Of a DNA stretch of 64,000 bases, positions 48,978 through 58,335 are shown piece after piece. Positions within the stretch are counted from its first letter, which is position 1; each line of letters begins with the position of its first letter. The translations under genes and the position numbers were made by a program. The notes below the pieces were generated by a model that saw only the letters and a list, made by a program, of their open reading frames with translations, was not told the DNA's origin and did not search any database. Source of the DNA: an uncultured Flavobacteriales bacterium (GTDB lineage Bacteria; Bacteroidota; Bacteroidia; Flavobacteriales_D; Crocinitomicaceae). The stretch covers positions 46,296 through 110,295 of the forward strand of contig CALJKJ010000002.1 of assembly GCA_937973685.1 (NCBI GenBank), in the 5' to 3' direction.

Positions 48978-49960
48978 TCCATTCTTTCTTTCACATCTTT
49001 TTGTATCGCCACAACGTCTTGATCGTTCATGCACTTAAAGTGTTTTTTGGGACAACTTTGGTAACCAATCTTCGAACAAGGACGGCACGATAAATCTGCA
49101 ACTTCGTGGATACTGAATTGCGAACGATCGCCAGGAAAATAGGGATACATGCCAAATGCGGGCACAGTATTTCCCCAAATGCTGACCACGGGAGTTTGAA
49201 CAGCACTTGCTAGATGCATCAAACCCGTATCGCCTGTAATCAATAACTTGGCCTGAGCAGTCATGCTTGTAGATTGCAACAAACTTAATTTTCCACACAA
49301 ATTGATAAGTCGCGCTTTGGGCAATGTTTCCATCAATGCAAGAGCGCGATCTGAATCCATCGGTCCCCCAAGTAACACAATTGGTTGTTCTATTTCTGTA
49401 AGACAGTTCGTAAGGAGCGTAATCGGGAGTTGTTTGGTGGCAAATTGCGCACCCATTGCAACAGCGACAAATCCTTTTGCTGTAAGTTGATAATCAGTTA
49501 ATGAAACAGTGTCGTTTGCAGTTAATAATACGTCACATCCTTTGCCATCATTGACAACCCCCAATGATTTTACTGCCTCAAAATAGCGATCAACCACGTG
49601 TGCTTTTGGCATGCGGTCTAATTTGAATTGCGTCAATAAAAATTTGCGGATATTTTCTTTTGGAAATGCAAAGGAACGCGTTTTTAATGCACGTTTTAAG
49701 CGCAGTGTCCGCACATTGTGGTGCAAATCAATGACATAATCGTAGGCTTCCGATTTGAGTTCTGCGAGGACTTCAGCTACAGATTTTTCAATTGTAATGA
49801 GCCGGTCGATATTGGGATTGTTGACTAAAACAGGAAGAAAGGCTTTTTTTGTGATATAATGAATGGTTACATCGTTTAATTGTTGCTTGAGGCAACGAAC
49901 TACAGGTGTTGTCAACACTACGTCACCTATTGAACTAAAACGAACAATTAAAATCTTCAT
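48974..49960 (-). CDS. Family 9 glycosyltransferase (heptosyltransferase-like)
   Basis: A 328-residue GT-B enzyme of the ADP-heptose:LPS heptosyltransferase type. FSSIGDVVLTTPVVRCL near the start, and LLITGDTGLMHLASAVQTP with the GxTGxxH nucleotide-sugar motif in the C half, identify the family. Bacteroidota use GT9 enzymes in LPS core or glycan assembly; the exact sugar is unknown. No sugar-biosynthesis genes are adjacent. The C-terminal CRPCSKIGYQSCPKKHFKC cysteine cluster is also typical of this family. Confidence 0.9.
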   Translation of the reverse strand: MKILIVRFSSIGDVVLTTPVVRCLKQQLNDVTIHYITKKAFLPVLVNNPNIDRLITIEKSVAEVLAELKSEAYDYVIDLHHNVRTLRLKRALKTRSFAFPKENIRKFLLTQFKLDRMPKAHVVDRYFEAVKSLGVVNDGKGCDVLLTANDTVSLTDYQLTAKGFVAVAMGAQFATKQLPITLLTNCLTEIEQPIVLLGGPMDSDRALALMETLPKARLINLCGKLSLLQSTSMTAQAKLLITGDTGLMHLASAVQTPVVSIWGNTVPAFGMYPYFPGDRSQFSIHEVADLSCRPCSKIGYQSCPKKHFKCMNDQDVVAIQKDVKERMD

Positions 49961-49964
49961 GCTG

Positions 49965-49972
49965 TAAAGTTA
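49965..49972 (-). promoter_or_regulatory. -7 box TAACTTTA, 4 nt before GT9 ATG
   Basis: Minus-strand TAACTTTA, CAGC, then ATG 49960. No -33 TTG at proper spacing. Confidence 0.45.
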
Positions 49973-50065
49973 TAAAAACCAACGAATCGAATAAAAAATT
50001 GGGACAATGTCGCGTTGAATTTTTATTCTCTCCAAAAAAAATACCGTTTTCCGCATGATTTGCAT

Positions 50066-50073
50066 TAAATTTA
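50066..50073 (+). promoter_or_regulatory. -7 box TAAATTTA, 4 nt before holB GTG
   Basis: TAAATTTA, ACCC, then GTG 50078. Likely promoter of the eight-gene operon 50078-58335. No clear TTG -33. Confidence 0.45.
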
Positions 50074-50077
50074 ACCC

Positions 50078-51193
50078 GTGCAATTTTCATACATACAAGG
50101 TCAAGAAGAATTAAAACACCATTTAATTCAAGAAGTGAATGGCGGTAAAATCAGTCATGCGCAACTGTTTGTTGGTCAAGCAGGATATGGAACTTTGCCC
50201 TTAGCTCAAGCTTTTGTGCAATACTTGTTTTGCGAAAACAAATCTGCAACCGATAGTTGTGGGGAATGTGTTTCGTGTAAAAAGGTGAGTACCGCACAAC
50301 ACCCAGATGTGCATTATGTATTTCCAACGGTGCAAGCCATTTCTAAAACATCGAACGGAATGATGAAGGAGTGGCGCCAACAATTAGCCGAACAGCCTTT
50401 ATTTGATTTACACGATTGGTTGCAACGCATCGATGACAAGGAGCGCAAACCGATTATTGGGACGGAGGAAAGTTTGGAAATCATCAAGAAATTAGCACTG
50501 AAATCGTACGAAGGTGGCTACAAAGTCATGTTTATTTGGATGGCTGATGAGATGAATACCATTTGTGCGAACAAGATTTTGAAAATTTTAGAAGAACCAC
50601 CTGAAAAAACGTTGTTTATTCTTATTGCTTCTTCGACAGATAAGTTATTAGCGACGATATTATCCCGCGCACAATTGATTCGTGTTCCGCGACTTACCCT
50701 TGATAACATGCAAGTTGCATTGCAAAAAGAAGGATTGAATAATCAACAAGCAGCGAGTGTTGCAGCACGTGCAGAGGGCGATTTATTGGCAGCGATGAAG
50801 TTGTTGGGTCATCAAGAAGAAGTTGATTTAAACCGTGAATTATTCATTCAACTCATGCGCGTTTGTTTCAAGAAAGATGTCAACGCCATGCTCGATTGGA
50901 CCGATGCTGTTGCGGGTTTAACCAAAGAGGGACAAAAATTATTCACCTTGTATGCGTTGCACATGATTCGTCAAAGTGTGTTGACCAATTACACGCAAGA
51001 CATGCTTGCACGCGTTTCATCTGAAGAAGCAGCATTTTTGACAAAATTTTCCCGTTTTATTTCCAATAATAACATGATTGATTTCATGGAAATATTCAAC
51101 GATGCGCACTATCACCTTGAGCGAAACGCCTTTTCAAAATTGTTATTCACACAAGTGTGTTTCCAAGTCATGCGTTTCATTCACAAAGCGTAA
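50078..51193 (+). CDS. holB: DNA polymerase III delta' subunit
   Basis: A 371-residue clamp-loader subunit. SHAQLFVGQAGYGTLPLAQAF matches the P-loop region in a degenerate, non-hydrolysing form typical of delta'. CGECVSCKKVSTAQHPD is the zinc module, and KILKILEEPPEKTLFILIASSTDKLLATILSRAQ the conserved core including the SRAQ motif. It starts with GTG 50078 because the -7 box and conserved start MQFSYIQGQEEL both point there. It is first in the operon and is followed by ricT after 38 bp. Confidence 0.93.
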   Translation: MQFSYIQGQEELKHHLIQEVNGGKISHAQLFVGQAGYGTLPLAQAFVQYLFCENKSATDSCGECVSCKKVSTAQHPDVHYVFPTVQAISKTSNGMMKEWRQQLAEQPLFDLHDWLQRIDDKERKPIIGTEESLEIIKKLALKSYEGGYKVMFIWMADEMNTICANKILKILEEPPEKTLFILIASSTDKLLATILSRAQLIRVPRLTLDNMQVALQKEGLNNQQAASVAARAEGDLLAAMKLLGHQEEVDLNRELFIQLMRVCFKKDVNAMLDWTDAVAGLTKEGQKLFTLYALHMIRQSVLTNYTQDMLARVSSEEAAFLTKFSRFISNNNMIDFMEIFNDAHYHLERNAFSKLLFTQVCFQVMRFIHKA

Positions 51194-51231
51194 GTTTAAT
51201 TTCGTATTTTTATACCCAAATTCAAGAAATT

Positions 51232-52587
51232 ATGGGATGTTCCTCGTGTAGTAGCGGTGGTGGTTCGCCACGTGGCTGTCAAAACAATGGAACCTGTAGT
51301 TCTGGTGGATGTAATAAATTAGGAGTTTTTGATTGGTTGGCGAACATGCAATTGCCTTCAGGTCAAGCTCCATTTGATATACTAGAAATTCGGTTCAAAA
51401 ATAGCCGCAAGGCATTTTACAAAAACACAAAAAACTTATCCTTGCAAGTAGGAGATGTTGTTGTGGTGGAAGCGAGTCCAGGATACGACGTAGGTGTCGT
51501 TTCTGTAGTAGGTGAATTAGCCAGAATTCAGGTGAAGAAAAAAGCGCCTTCATTAGCAGATAATGAAGTGCAAAAAATACAACGTATTGCAACGCAAGAC
51601 GATATCGATAAGTGGATGCGTGCTCGTACCTTGGAGTCTGAAGTGATGTTCCAAGCGCGCACACTAGCCGTTAATATTGGCTTGGAAATGAAAATTTCTG
51701 ATGTCGAATACCAAGGTGATTTATCCAAAGCAACCTTTTATTATACTGCTGAAGGACGCGTTGATTTTCGTCAGTTGATCAAAGACATGGCGGAGAAATT
51801 CAAAATCCGTGTGGAAATGCGCCAAATTGGTTCCCGTCAAGAAGCACAACGCTTGGGCGGAATCGGTTCTTGTGGCCGCGAATTGTGTTGTTCAACTTGG
51901 TTAACCGATTTTAGATCTGTTTCCACTTCAGCTGCGCGTTACCAACAATTGTCCTTGAATCCGCAAAAATTGGCGGGACAATGTGGCAAGTTGAAATGTT
52001 GTTTGAATTACGAATTAGACATGTATTTGGAAGCTATTAAATCGTTTCCTTCTACCGAATCTAAATTACAAACAGAAAAAGGAAGTGCTTACCACATCAA
52101 AACCGATGTTTTCAAACGACAAATGTGGTTTGGTTACGAAGGCGCTGCAGGTGTAGGGACGGGTTTAATTGCCTTGACGCCAGAACGCGTAAAAGAAATC
52201 ATTCAACTGAATCAAGCAGGTAAAAAACCGGCAGACTTGAAAGCATTCGAAGAAGAAGTTGTTCGCAAAGAACCGGATTACGATAATGTTGTAGGACAAG
52301 ATTCATTGAATCGTTTTGATAACAAGTTTTCGAATAAAAAACGCAAGAAAAAGAAACCAAATGGACCTCGCCCAGAAGGCGGAATAGTTGCTGAAGCAAA
52401 ACCAGCGGTAGCGCAACGTCCTCCGCAACGCCCTCAAGCGCCTCGTCCAGCTAACACGGATAAACCTGCGGGCGAAAACGCACCTGCGGAAGGTAAAAAA
52501 CCGGCGCAAGGTAATCACAAGCGCAATAATCAGCGCCGTCGACCACCACGCCCAAATACTGGCCAAAATGAAAATAGCGGGAATTAA
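51232..52587 (+). CDS. PSP1/RicT-family iron-sulphur protein
   Basis: A 451-residue cytosolic protein of the YaaT/RicT family. It begins MGCSSCSSGGGS with a Cys-rich head. The PSP1 C-terminal domain spans about residues 160-310: DVEYQGDLSKATFYYTAEGRVDFR and the Cys clusters CGRELCCSTW and CGKLKCCLNYE, which bind an iron-sulphur cluster in the Ric complex. The last ~95 residues are a basic, Pro/Arg-rich disordered tail. Start ATG 51232 is chosen because it gives the Cys-rich head; the frame to 51157 overlaps holB. The tail-coding end overlaps gldH by 20 bp, giving translational coupling. Confidence 0.92.
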   Translation: MGCSSCSSGGGSPRGCQNNGTCSSGGCNKLGVFDWLANMQLPSGQAPFDILEIRFKNSRKAFYKNTKNLSLQVGDVVVVEASPGYDVGVVSVVGELARIQVKKKAPSLADNEVQKIQRIATQDDIDKWMRARTLESEVMFQARTLAVNIGLEMKISDVEYQGDLSKATFYYTAEGRVDFRQLIKDMAEKFKIRVEMRQIGSRQEAQRLGGIGSCGRELCCSTWLTDFRSVSTSAARYQQLSLNPQKLAGQCGKLKCCLNYELDMYLEAIKSFPSTESKLQTEKGSAYHIKTDVFKRQMWFGYEGAAGVGTGLIALTPERVKEIIQLNQAGKKPADLKAFEEEVVRKEPDYDNVVGQDSLNRFDNKFSNKKRKKKKPNGPRPEGGIVAEAKPAVAQRPPQRPQAPRPANTDKPAGENAPAEGKKPAQGNHKRNNQRRRPPRPNTGQNENSGN

Positions 52588-53047
52588 ATTAGTAGTCGGA
52601 TTCGCCTGTTTTTTGTTGGTGACAAGCTGTAGCAATACACCGCTTTACACCAAATCGTTCACGTTTGAAAATAACGAATGGACGCAACAGGTAAAACCGC
52701 AATTTATTGTGGATATTCCAGACACAACAAACTATTATTCCATTCATATTGCTCTGCGTACAACAACGGATTATCCATTTAGTAACTTATGGTTTTTCCT
52801 CCATTCTAAAACACCGAAAGGACAAGAGGGAAGAGAACCAATTGAGATTCAATTAGCTCGTCCCGATGGTTCGTGGGTTGGTGAAAAATCAGGAACAGTT
52901 GTTGAAACCGTAGTTCATTTCAAACACCGTAAATTCCCCCAAAAAGGGAAGTATGTTTTTACCTTTGAACAAGGAATTACAGAAAAAATAGCAACCGAAA
53001 TAATGGACATTAGCTATACAGTAACCTTGGACGAAAATCAAGACTAA
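52568..53047 (+). CDS. gldH: Gliding motility lipoprotein GldH
   Basis: A 159-residue lipoprotein (LLVTSC, Cys at residue 21). The mature part has the GldH pattern: YTKSFTFENNEWTQQVKPQFIVDIPDT, YSIHIALRTTTDYPFSNLWFFL and WVGEKSGTVVETVVHFKHRKFPQKGKYVF. In Flavobacterium johnsoniae GldH is needed for gliding and is tied to T9SS function. It overlaps the ricT gene by 20 bp and the dut gene by 1 bp. The T9SS cargo proteins in this window would depend on the machinery GldH belongs to. Confidence 0.92.
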   Translation: MKIAGIKLVVGFACFLLVTSCSNTPLYTKSFTFENNEWTQQVKPQFIVDIPDTTNYYSIHIALRTTTDYPFSNLWFFLHSKTPKGQEGREPIEIQLARPDGSWVGEKSGTVVETVVHFKHRKFPQKGKYVFTFEQGITEKIATEIMDISYTVTLDENQD

Positions 53048-53481
53048 TGGAAATCAAGATAATTAATCATTCGCCCTTCGAATTGCCAAGTTATGCTACT
53101 CCAGGAGCAGCTGGTTTGGATATTCGTGCACATATCAGTGAAGCAATCGTATTGCAACCATTGGCACGCAAATTAATTCCAACGGGGTTGTTTTTAGAAA
53201 TACCATTGGGGTACGAAGTACAAATTCGACCAAGAAGTGGACTGGCATTCAAACATGGAATTACGGTGTTGAATTCACCAGGAACAATTGATGCAGATTA
53301 CCGCGGAGAAATAGGGGTTTTGTTGGTGAATTTATCCAACGAAGCGTTTACGATTGAACCAGCAGAACGCATCGCACAAATGGTTGTTGCAAAACACGAA
53401 CAAGCAACGTGGCTACCAATCAACGAACTAAGTGACTCGGAACGAGGAACAGGGGGATTTGGCAGCACAGGAAAAAAATAA
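53047..53481 (+). CDS. dut: Deoxyuridine 5'-triphosphate nucleotidohydrolase (dUTPase)
   Basis: A 144-residue trimeric dUTPase. Motif 1 PGAAGLDIRA, motif 2 PRSGLAFKHGI, motif 3 NSPGTIDADYRGEIG, motif 4 ERIAQMVV and motif 5 RGTGGFGSTG are all present and complete. It lowers dUTP and makes dUMP for dTMP. It starts on the last base of the gldH stop (TAATG). Confidence 0.97.
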   Translation: MEIKIINHSPFELPSYATPGAAGLDIRAHISEAIVLQPLARKLIPTGLFLEIPLGYEVQIRPRSGLAFKHGITVLNSPGTIDADYRGEIGVLLVNLSNEAFTIEPAERIAQMVVAKHEQATWLPINELSDSERGTGGFGSTGKK

Positions 53482-53495
53482 TAACAAGATTGAGC

Positions 53496-54503
53496 ATGAA
53501 AGTAATCGTTCCAATGGCTGGTAGAGGCAGCCGCTTAAGACCACACACATTGACAGTTCCTAAACCATTGGTTCCCGTTGGTGGAAAACCAATTGTTCAC
53601 CGTTTGGTTGAAGATATTGCAGCATTGTGCTCGGAACCAATTGACGAAATTGGCTTTGTAATCGGTGACTTTGGTCCGGAAATCGAAGCGGAATTGATAA
53701 AAGTAGCGGAGAAACTTGGTGCAAAAGGAAGCATTTTTTACCAAGACAAACCGTTGGGAACAGCTCACGCAGTTTTGTGTGCTGAAAAGTTATTGGAGGG
53801 TCCAGTCGTTGTAGCATTTGCCGATACGCTATTCCGTGCAAACTTTAAAATTGATCCGGAAGTCGATGGCATTCTTTGGGTAAAACAAATCGAAGACCCA
53901 AGTGCATTTGGCGTTATCAAAATGAACGAAGCACGCGAAATAATTGATTTTGTTGAGAAGCCCAAAGAATTTGTTTCTGATTTGGCAATGATTGGCGTTT
54001 ATTACTTCAAAGATGGCGAGAAATTAGCCAACGAATTAAATTACTTAGTAGAAAATGGCATCATCAAAAGTGGTGAATACCAATTGCCTGATGCTTTGCG
54101 CCGTTTGACAGAAAAAGGCATGCGTTTTATGCCAGGAGAAGTTGATGAGTGGTTAGATTGTGGGAACAAAGAAGTTACTGTCATCACCAATCAACGCGTT
54201 TTGGAATACGACAGCGAAAAAGGAATTGAATTGGTTGATCCGTCAGCGAAATTGCTCAATTCTGTCATCATTCCTCCTTGTTATATCGGTAAAGATGTTG
54301 TGTTGGAAAATTCGGTTGTTGGTCCACACGTTTCATTAGGAAAAGGTTCGGTAGTGACAAACTCTATTATTAAAAATAGTATTTTGCAACATCATTCCAT
54401 TATAATTGATGCAAATTTGAAAGATTCAATGCTTGGTTCTTATTCAAAATACAAAGGGTTGGCACGTGATTTAAGTTTAAGTGATTATTCCATTATTAGT
54501 TAA
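53496..54503 (+). CDS. Sugar-1-phosphate nucleotidyltransferase with beta-helix tail
   Basis: A 335-residue NDP-sugar pyrophosphorylase. The N-terminal signature MAGRGSRLRPHTLTVPKPLVPVGGKP is that of the glucose-1-phosphate nucleotidyltransferases; the C-terminal 70 residues form a left-handed beta-helix (VVLENSVVGPHVSLGKGSVV, NSIIKNSILQHHSIII). The substrate (glucose-, mannose- or other sugar-1-phosphate) cannot be told. ATG 53496 is preferred over TTG 53490. It ends by overlapping the TPR gene by 1 bp (TAATG). Confidence 0.9.
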   Translation: MKVIVPMAGRGSRLRPHTLTVPKPLVPVGGKPIVHRLVEDIAALCSEPIDEIGFVIGDFGPEIEAELIKVAEKLGAKGSIFYQDKPLGTAHAVLCAEKLLEGPVVVAFADTLFRANFKIDPEVDGILWVKQIEDPSAFGVIKMNEAREIIDFVEKPKEFVSDLAMIGVYYFKDGEKLANELNYLVENGIIKSGEYQLPDALRRLTEKGMRFMPGEVDEWLDCGNKEVTVITNQRVLEYDSEKGIELVDPSAKLLNSVIIPPCYIGKDVVLENSVVGPHVSLGKGSVVTNSIIKNSILQHHSIIIDANLKDSMLGSYSKYKGLARDLSLSDYSIIS

Positions 54504-56212
54504 TGAATAGTCGCTATTTCATAGGATTTTTGGTATTGCTTTTAGCTGCTTGTAACACTGTTCGACCCGTTCAACAAAAGCAAATAACAGCGCAAGAAAC
54601 AGCTTACATGCGGACGTTTCACAAGGGCGTTCGGTTGAAAATGATGGGACAATTTCCTGCTGCTATAGCTGCATTTGATTCGTGTTACAACGTGCGACAA
54701 GATGACGATGCTGTTGCTTTTGCATTGGCACAATGTCACTTGTATTTGAATGAACAAACGCAAGCGACATCCTTTACTGAAACAGCAGCAAAATTAGATC
54801 CAAACAACATTTGGTACACGCAAGAATTGGCTTACATGTATTTCAATCAAAACAAGTTTGCCGAAAGTGAAAGTTGCTTCAAAAAATTAGTTGCGAAAGA
54901 ACCTAAAAATATCGATTGGCTGTTTGGTCATTCTGAAGTCTTGAAACGCTTAAACAAGGTCGACGAAGCAATCGCTGTTTTGAATAAAATGGAAGACCAA
55001 TTAGGAGTTGTTCCAGATTTGTCCATTCAGAAATACGAATTATACAACAGCATCAAAGCCACTGATAAAGCTTTGAATGAATTGTTGAAAGCACGCACGG
55101 TTTATCCTGATGAACTTTCGTTGATTGGCACCTTGGTCGAATTTTATTTCCAGAAAAATGAAATCGGGAAAGCGCAAGAAATGCTTGTAGAACTAGTACG
55201 CAATGATCCAACAAATGCACGTGCAAATCTAGCTTTAGGCGATTTGAATTTACGTCAATTTAAAAAGAAAGAAGCGTACGCGTATTTCAAGGCTGCTTTT
55301 GAAGGAGTAGGATTGGATATCGACACCAAAATGAAAGTGCTGTTGCTATTTTATGAACAACAAAATAGCATCGAACCAGAAGTTTTTGAATTAGCAGAAA
55401 TACTTGTAGCGTCCTATCCAACGGATGCAAAAGCATACGCCATTCAAGGCGATTTATTGCTTCAAAACAACAAAAAAGAAGCGGCACTTTTGGCGTATAA
55501 ACAAGCGCTGAATTTTGATGCAAACAAGTTTCCTATTTGGAATCAGGTGCTGTTGTTGGAATACGAAAGCCGAAATTTTACAGATTTATACACTGATTCA
55601 AAAATGTGTCTGACGTTATTTCCAGCAGTGGTTAATGTACACTTGATGGCCACAATCGCAAGTGTTCAAGTTGGTAACTACCAAGAAGCATTGGATGCAG
55701 CAGCAGTTGGTAAAAGTTTAATTGTTTCCAATGATCCAATTACCGAAGCCGAATTTCATGCACAAATGGGAGAAGCTTATTTTTTATTAAATCAGCTTGA
55801 TTTAGGAAAAGCAAATTATTTAAAAGCACTGGAATTAGACAATACAAATTACCTTACTAAAAATAATTTTGCATTGCGGTTAGCACGTGCAGGAATCGAA
55901 TTAGGATTAGCTGAAAAAATGATTGATGAGGTCATTTCTACAACAGAAAAAAATGCAGTTTTTTATACGACAAAAGCAGTCGTATTATTTGCAAAAGGCG
56001 CATACAAAGAAGGGCTAAAGATGTCAGAATTAGCTGTGCAATTGGATAATAGTGCTGCTAATTCATACGATGTAATGGGCAATTGTTTGGCGCAATTAGG
56101 TAAAACTGATGAAGCGTTGACTAGTTGGCTTAAGGCAAAATCACTTGGCGCAACAAATAAAGAGTTAGATAAAAAAATACAAACAAAACAATATGTTGCA
56201 CCAGTTTATTAA
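54503..56212 (+). CDS. TPR lipoprotein
   Basis: A 569-residue lipoprotein (LLLAAC, Cys at residue 17) built almost wholly of TPR-like repeats (QFPAAIAAFDSCYNVRQDDDAV, NKVDEAIAVLNKMEDQLG, GNYQEALDAAAVGKSL). This implies a protein-binding scaffold at the periplasmic face. Its place between the nucleotidyltransferase and DUF4292 genes is often conserved in Flavobacteria (from memory). It overlaps the DUF4292 gene by 20 bp. No enzymatic motif is seen. Confidence 0.85.
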   Translation: MNSRYFIGFLVLLLAACNTVRPVQQKQITAQETAYMRTFHKGVRLKMMGQFPAAIAAFDSCYNVRQDDDAVAFALAQCHLYLNEQTQATSFTETAAKLDPNNIWYTQELAYMYFNQNKFAESESCFKKLVAKEPKNIDWLFGHSEVLKRLNKVDEAIAVLNKMEDQLGVVPDLSIQKYELYNSIKATDKALNELLKARTVYPDELSLIGTLVEFYFQKNEIGKAQEMLVELVRNDPTNARANLALGDLNLRQFKKKEAYAYFKAAFEGVGLDIDTKMKVLLLFYEQQNSIEPEVFELAEILVASYPTDAKAYAIQGDLLLQNNKKEAALLAYKQALNFDANKFPIWNQVLLLEYESRNFTDLYTDSKMCLTLFPAVVNVHLMATIASVQVGNYQEALDAAAVGKSLIVSNDPITEAEFHAQMGEAYFLLNQLDLGKANYLKALELDNTNYLTKNNFALRLARAGIELGLAEKMIDEVISTTEKNAVFYTTKAVVLFAKGAYKEGLKMSELAVQLDNSAANSYDVMGNCLAQLGKTDEALTSWLKAKSLGATNKELDKKIQTKQYVAPVY

Positions 56213-57050
56213 AAGCCTTATAGCTGTTGGAATAATTTTGGCAGTTGCTTCCTGCGCTCCAAGGGAAATAGCTGTTAAACCAATCCGTTTGGAGAAAAAG
56301 AAAGAAAAAGAATTGATCGCTGCCTTGGATAGCATTCATGCAATTCGTCCATCGACTCTTTTTACCAAAGTAAAATCAGCTTATTCAGATACATCTAAAA
56401 GTGTTACATTCAAAACTACTATTCGTCTTGTGAAAGACAGTTTTGCTGATGTTATCATCTCAAAAATGAATTTACCAGTTGCAGCTGCCCTCATCACAAC
56501 AGATTCAATAAGCATTGCAAATAAATTACAAAAATGCGTACTTCAAAAAGATTTGTCCTATTTCAAAGAAATATTTCAAGTTGATTTTAGTTACCAAAAT
56601 TTGGAAGAGTTATTATTGGGTTTACCCTTAGGTTTTGACACAACTCAAAAGTACTTTCAAATCAATGATCCGTTTCAATACATTATTTCCTCTGTAAAGA
56701 AAAAGGAATTGAGAAGAGAGCTTCGAAATAGAAACGAACGCATGCGTAATAACCGAAGAAACGACGACAACAATTTTGTTTTCGTTTACCAATTGGCAGC
56801 TGATTTAAAATCGATCAAACGAATGTCTCTAAATAGTCCAAGTGATACCACATCCATAGAAATTGATTATTTATCCCGCGATTCTATTGATAATTATTTG
56901 TTACCAAATGAAGTAAACATCGTTATCAAGACTCCAAGAAATCGGATCGTGATTGATTTGGATTATGGAAGTACTACAGTCAATGAACCACAAGAAATTT
57001 TATTTACAATACCAGAAGAATATGAAACGTGTGGATTTAAAGAAAATTAG
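56193..57050 (+). CDS. DUF4292 lipoprotein
   Basis: A 285-residue lipoprotein (AVASC, Cys at residue 21). The DUF4292 body follows from about residue 40 (TLFTKVKSAYSDTSKSVTFK, IISKMNLPVAAALITTDSI, LLGLPLGFDTTQKYFQI); its strand pattern resembles LolB/LolA-like carriers. It may help move lipoproteins or cell-envelope lipids; this is inference. It overlaps the TPR gene by 20 bp and the EnvC-like gene by 29 bp, the tightest coupling in the operon. Confidence 0.88.
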   Translation: MLHQFIKSLIAVGIILAVASCAPREIAVKPIRLEKKKEKELIAALDSIHAIRPSTLFTKVKSAYSDTSKSVTFKTTIRLVKDSFADVIISKMNLPVAAALITTDSISIANKLQKCVLQKDLSYFKEIFQVDFSYQNLEELLLGLPLGFDTTQKYFQINDPFQYIISSVKKKELRRELRNRNERMRNNRRNDDNNFVFVYQLAADLKSIKRMSLNSPSDTTSIEIDYLSRDSIDNYLLPNEVNIVIKTPRNRIVIDLDYGSTTVNEPQEILFTIPEEYETCGFKEN

Positions 57051-58335
57051 TTTTCTTCTAATTTGTTGCCTTGTTTTTTTGGGTTCCGCTTGGTCTCAAA
57101 AGAAAAGCGATCAATTACAAGCAGAGCAAAATAAGCTTGAAAAAAAGCTGTCAACGACGAAATCGTTATTAGACAAAGTAAAAAAAGGGGCGCAAAATTC
57201 GTTGAGTGAATTAAAATTAATTGAATCACAAGTTCGTGATCGCGAAGAATTGGTGCAAAATGTGGACAACCAAATTAGAGGTGCCGAATTGACTATTTCG
57301 TCGAAAGACAAAGAAGTGAAATTATTACAAAAGAAAGTACTGACCTTAAAAGAACAATACCGACGCTTGTTGATTTATGCCTATAAACACCGCAATAAAT
57401 ATGGAAAGATGATGTATATTTTTTCATCGTCGAATTATTTTGAAGCAGTCAAACGAAACAATTACTTGCGCCGCGTTTCAGATATCCAACGCAAACAATT
57501 TAAGTTAATCAAACAAAGTCAACGGTTTATTAAAACAGAAATCACTTCGATTAAAACAGAAAAAGAAAAAAAAGAAGAATTATTGGCCTTAAAAATCGAA
57601 GAAAAAAATAAAATGCTTTCGGATAAAGAAAAAAAACAGCAAGCATTAAATAAGTTGAAGAAAGATGAAGCTAAGTTATTAGCTGATTTAAAAACAGCCG
57701 AACGCCAAAAAACGGAACTTAAGCGTCGCATCAAACAAGCAATTGAAAAAGAAATTGCGGAAGCTGAGGCAAAAGCACGCAAAGAACAACAGCGTCAAGA
57801 AGCAAAAGCAACAGCTTCTGGAAATAACACAACAACTTCTGCAACAACTTCTGCAAAGCCAACAGAAAAAAAACTGGTAATTACTGAAACGAAAGAAAGT
57901 GCAGCTTTGAGTAAGAATTTTGAATCGAACAGAGGTCGTTTGCCATGGCCGGTTTTGAAAGGTTCGATAGTAGAAGGTTATGGTAAAAATCCACATCCCA
58001 CTATTCCAAATGTCTACACCAATAACAATGGAATTGATATCGGCGCACCACGAAACACCCAAGTTCGTGCTGTTTTTCAAGGAGAAGTTACCAGCGTGTT
58101 GAACATTCCTGGTGCCGGAAAAGTTATCATCATCAAACACGGGAATTACCGAACTGTTTATAGTAACTTACAAGATGTTTATGTTTCGGTAGGAACTTCA
58201 GTAGGGACAAAACAAGCAATTGGTTCTTTACTATCAGATAGCGATGGTGGATTATCTACGGCCCATTTTGAAATCCATCAGGTCATCAACGGAACGGTGC
58301 AACGCATCAATCCAACACTTTGGTTAGCCCAATAA
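57022..58335 (+). CDS. EnvC-like murein hydrolase activator (degenerate LytM)
   Basis: A 437-residue exported protein. Signal peptide (ISFLLICCLVFLGSAWSQ), a long coiled coil (about residues 25-270, ending in a Lys/Ala-rich linker), then a C-terminal LytM/M23 domain. The metal/catalytic motif of active M23 enzymes (HxxxD and HxH) is altered: NNGIDIG lacks the first His, and STAHFEIH has Thr in place of the first His of HxH. The coiled coil plus degenerate LytM matches EnvC/NlpD-type activators of amidases rather than an endopeptidase. Start ATG 57022 gives the signal; the longer frame to 56953 overlaps DUF4292 further. Last gene of the operon. Confidence 0.9.
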   Translation: MKRVDLKKISFLLICCLVFLGSAWSQKKSDQLQAEQNKLEKKLSTTKSLLDKVKKGAQNSLSELKLIESQVRDREELVQNVDNQIRGAELTISSKDKEVKLLQKKVLTLKEQYRRLLIYAYKHRNKYGKMMYIFSSSNYFEAVKRNNYLRRVSDIQRKQFKLIKQSQRFIKTEITSIKTEKEKKEELLALKIEEKNKMLSDKEKKQQALNKLKKDEAKLLADLKTAERQKTELKRRIKQAIEKEIAEAEAKARKEQQRQEAKATASGNNTTTSATTSAKPTEKKLVITETKESAALSKNFESNRGRLPWPVLKGSIVEGYGKNPHPTIPNVYTNNNGIDIGAPRNTQVRAVFQGEVTSVLNIPGAGKVIIIKHGNYRTVYSNLQDVYVSVGTSVGTKQAIGSLLSDSDGGLSTAHFEIHQVINGTVQRINPTLWLAQ

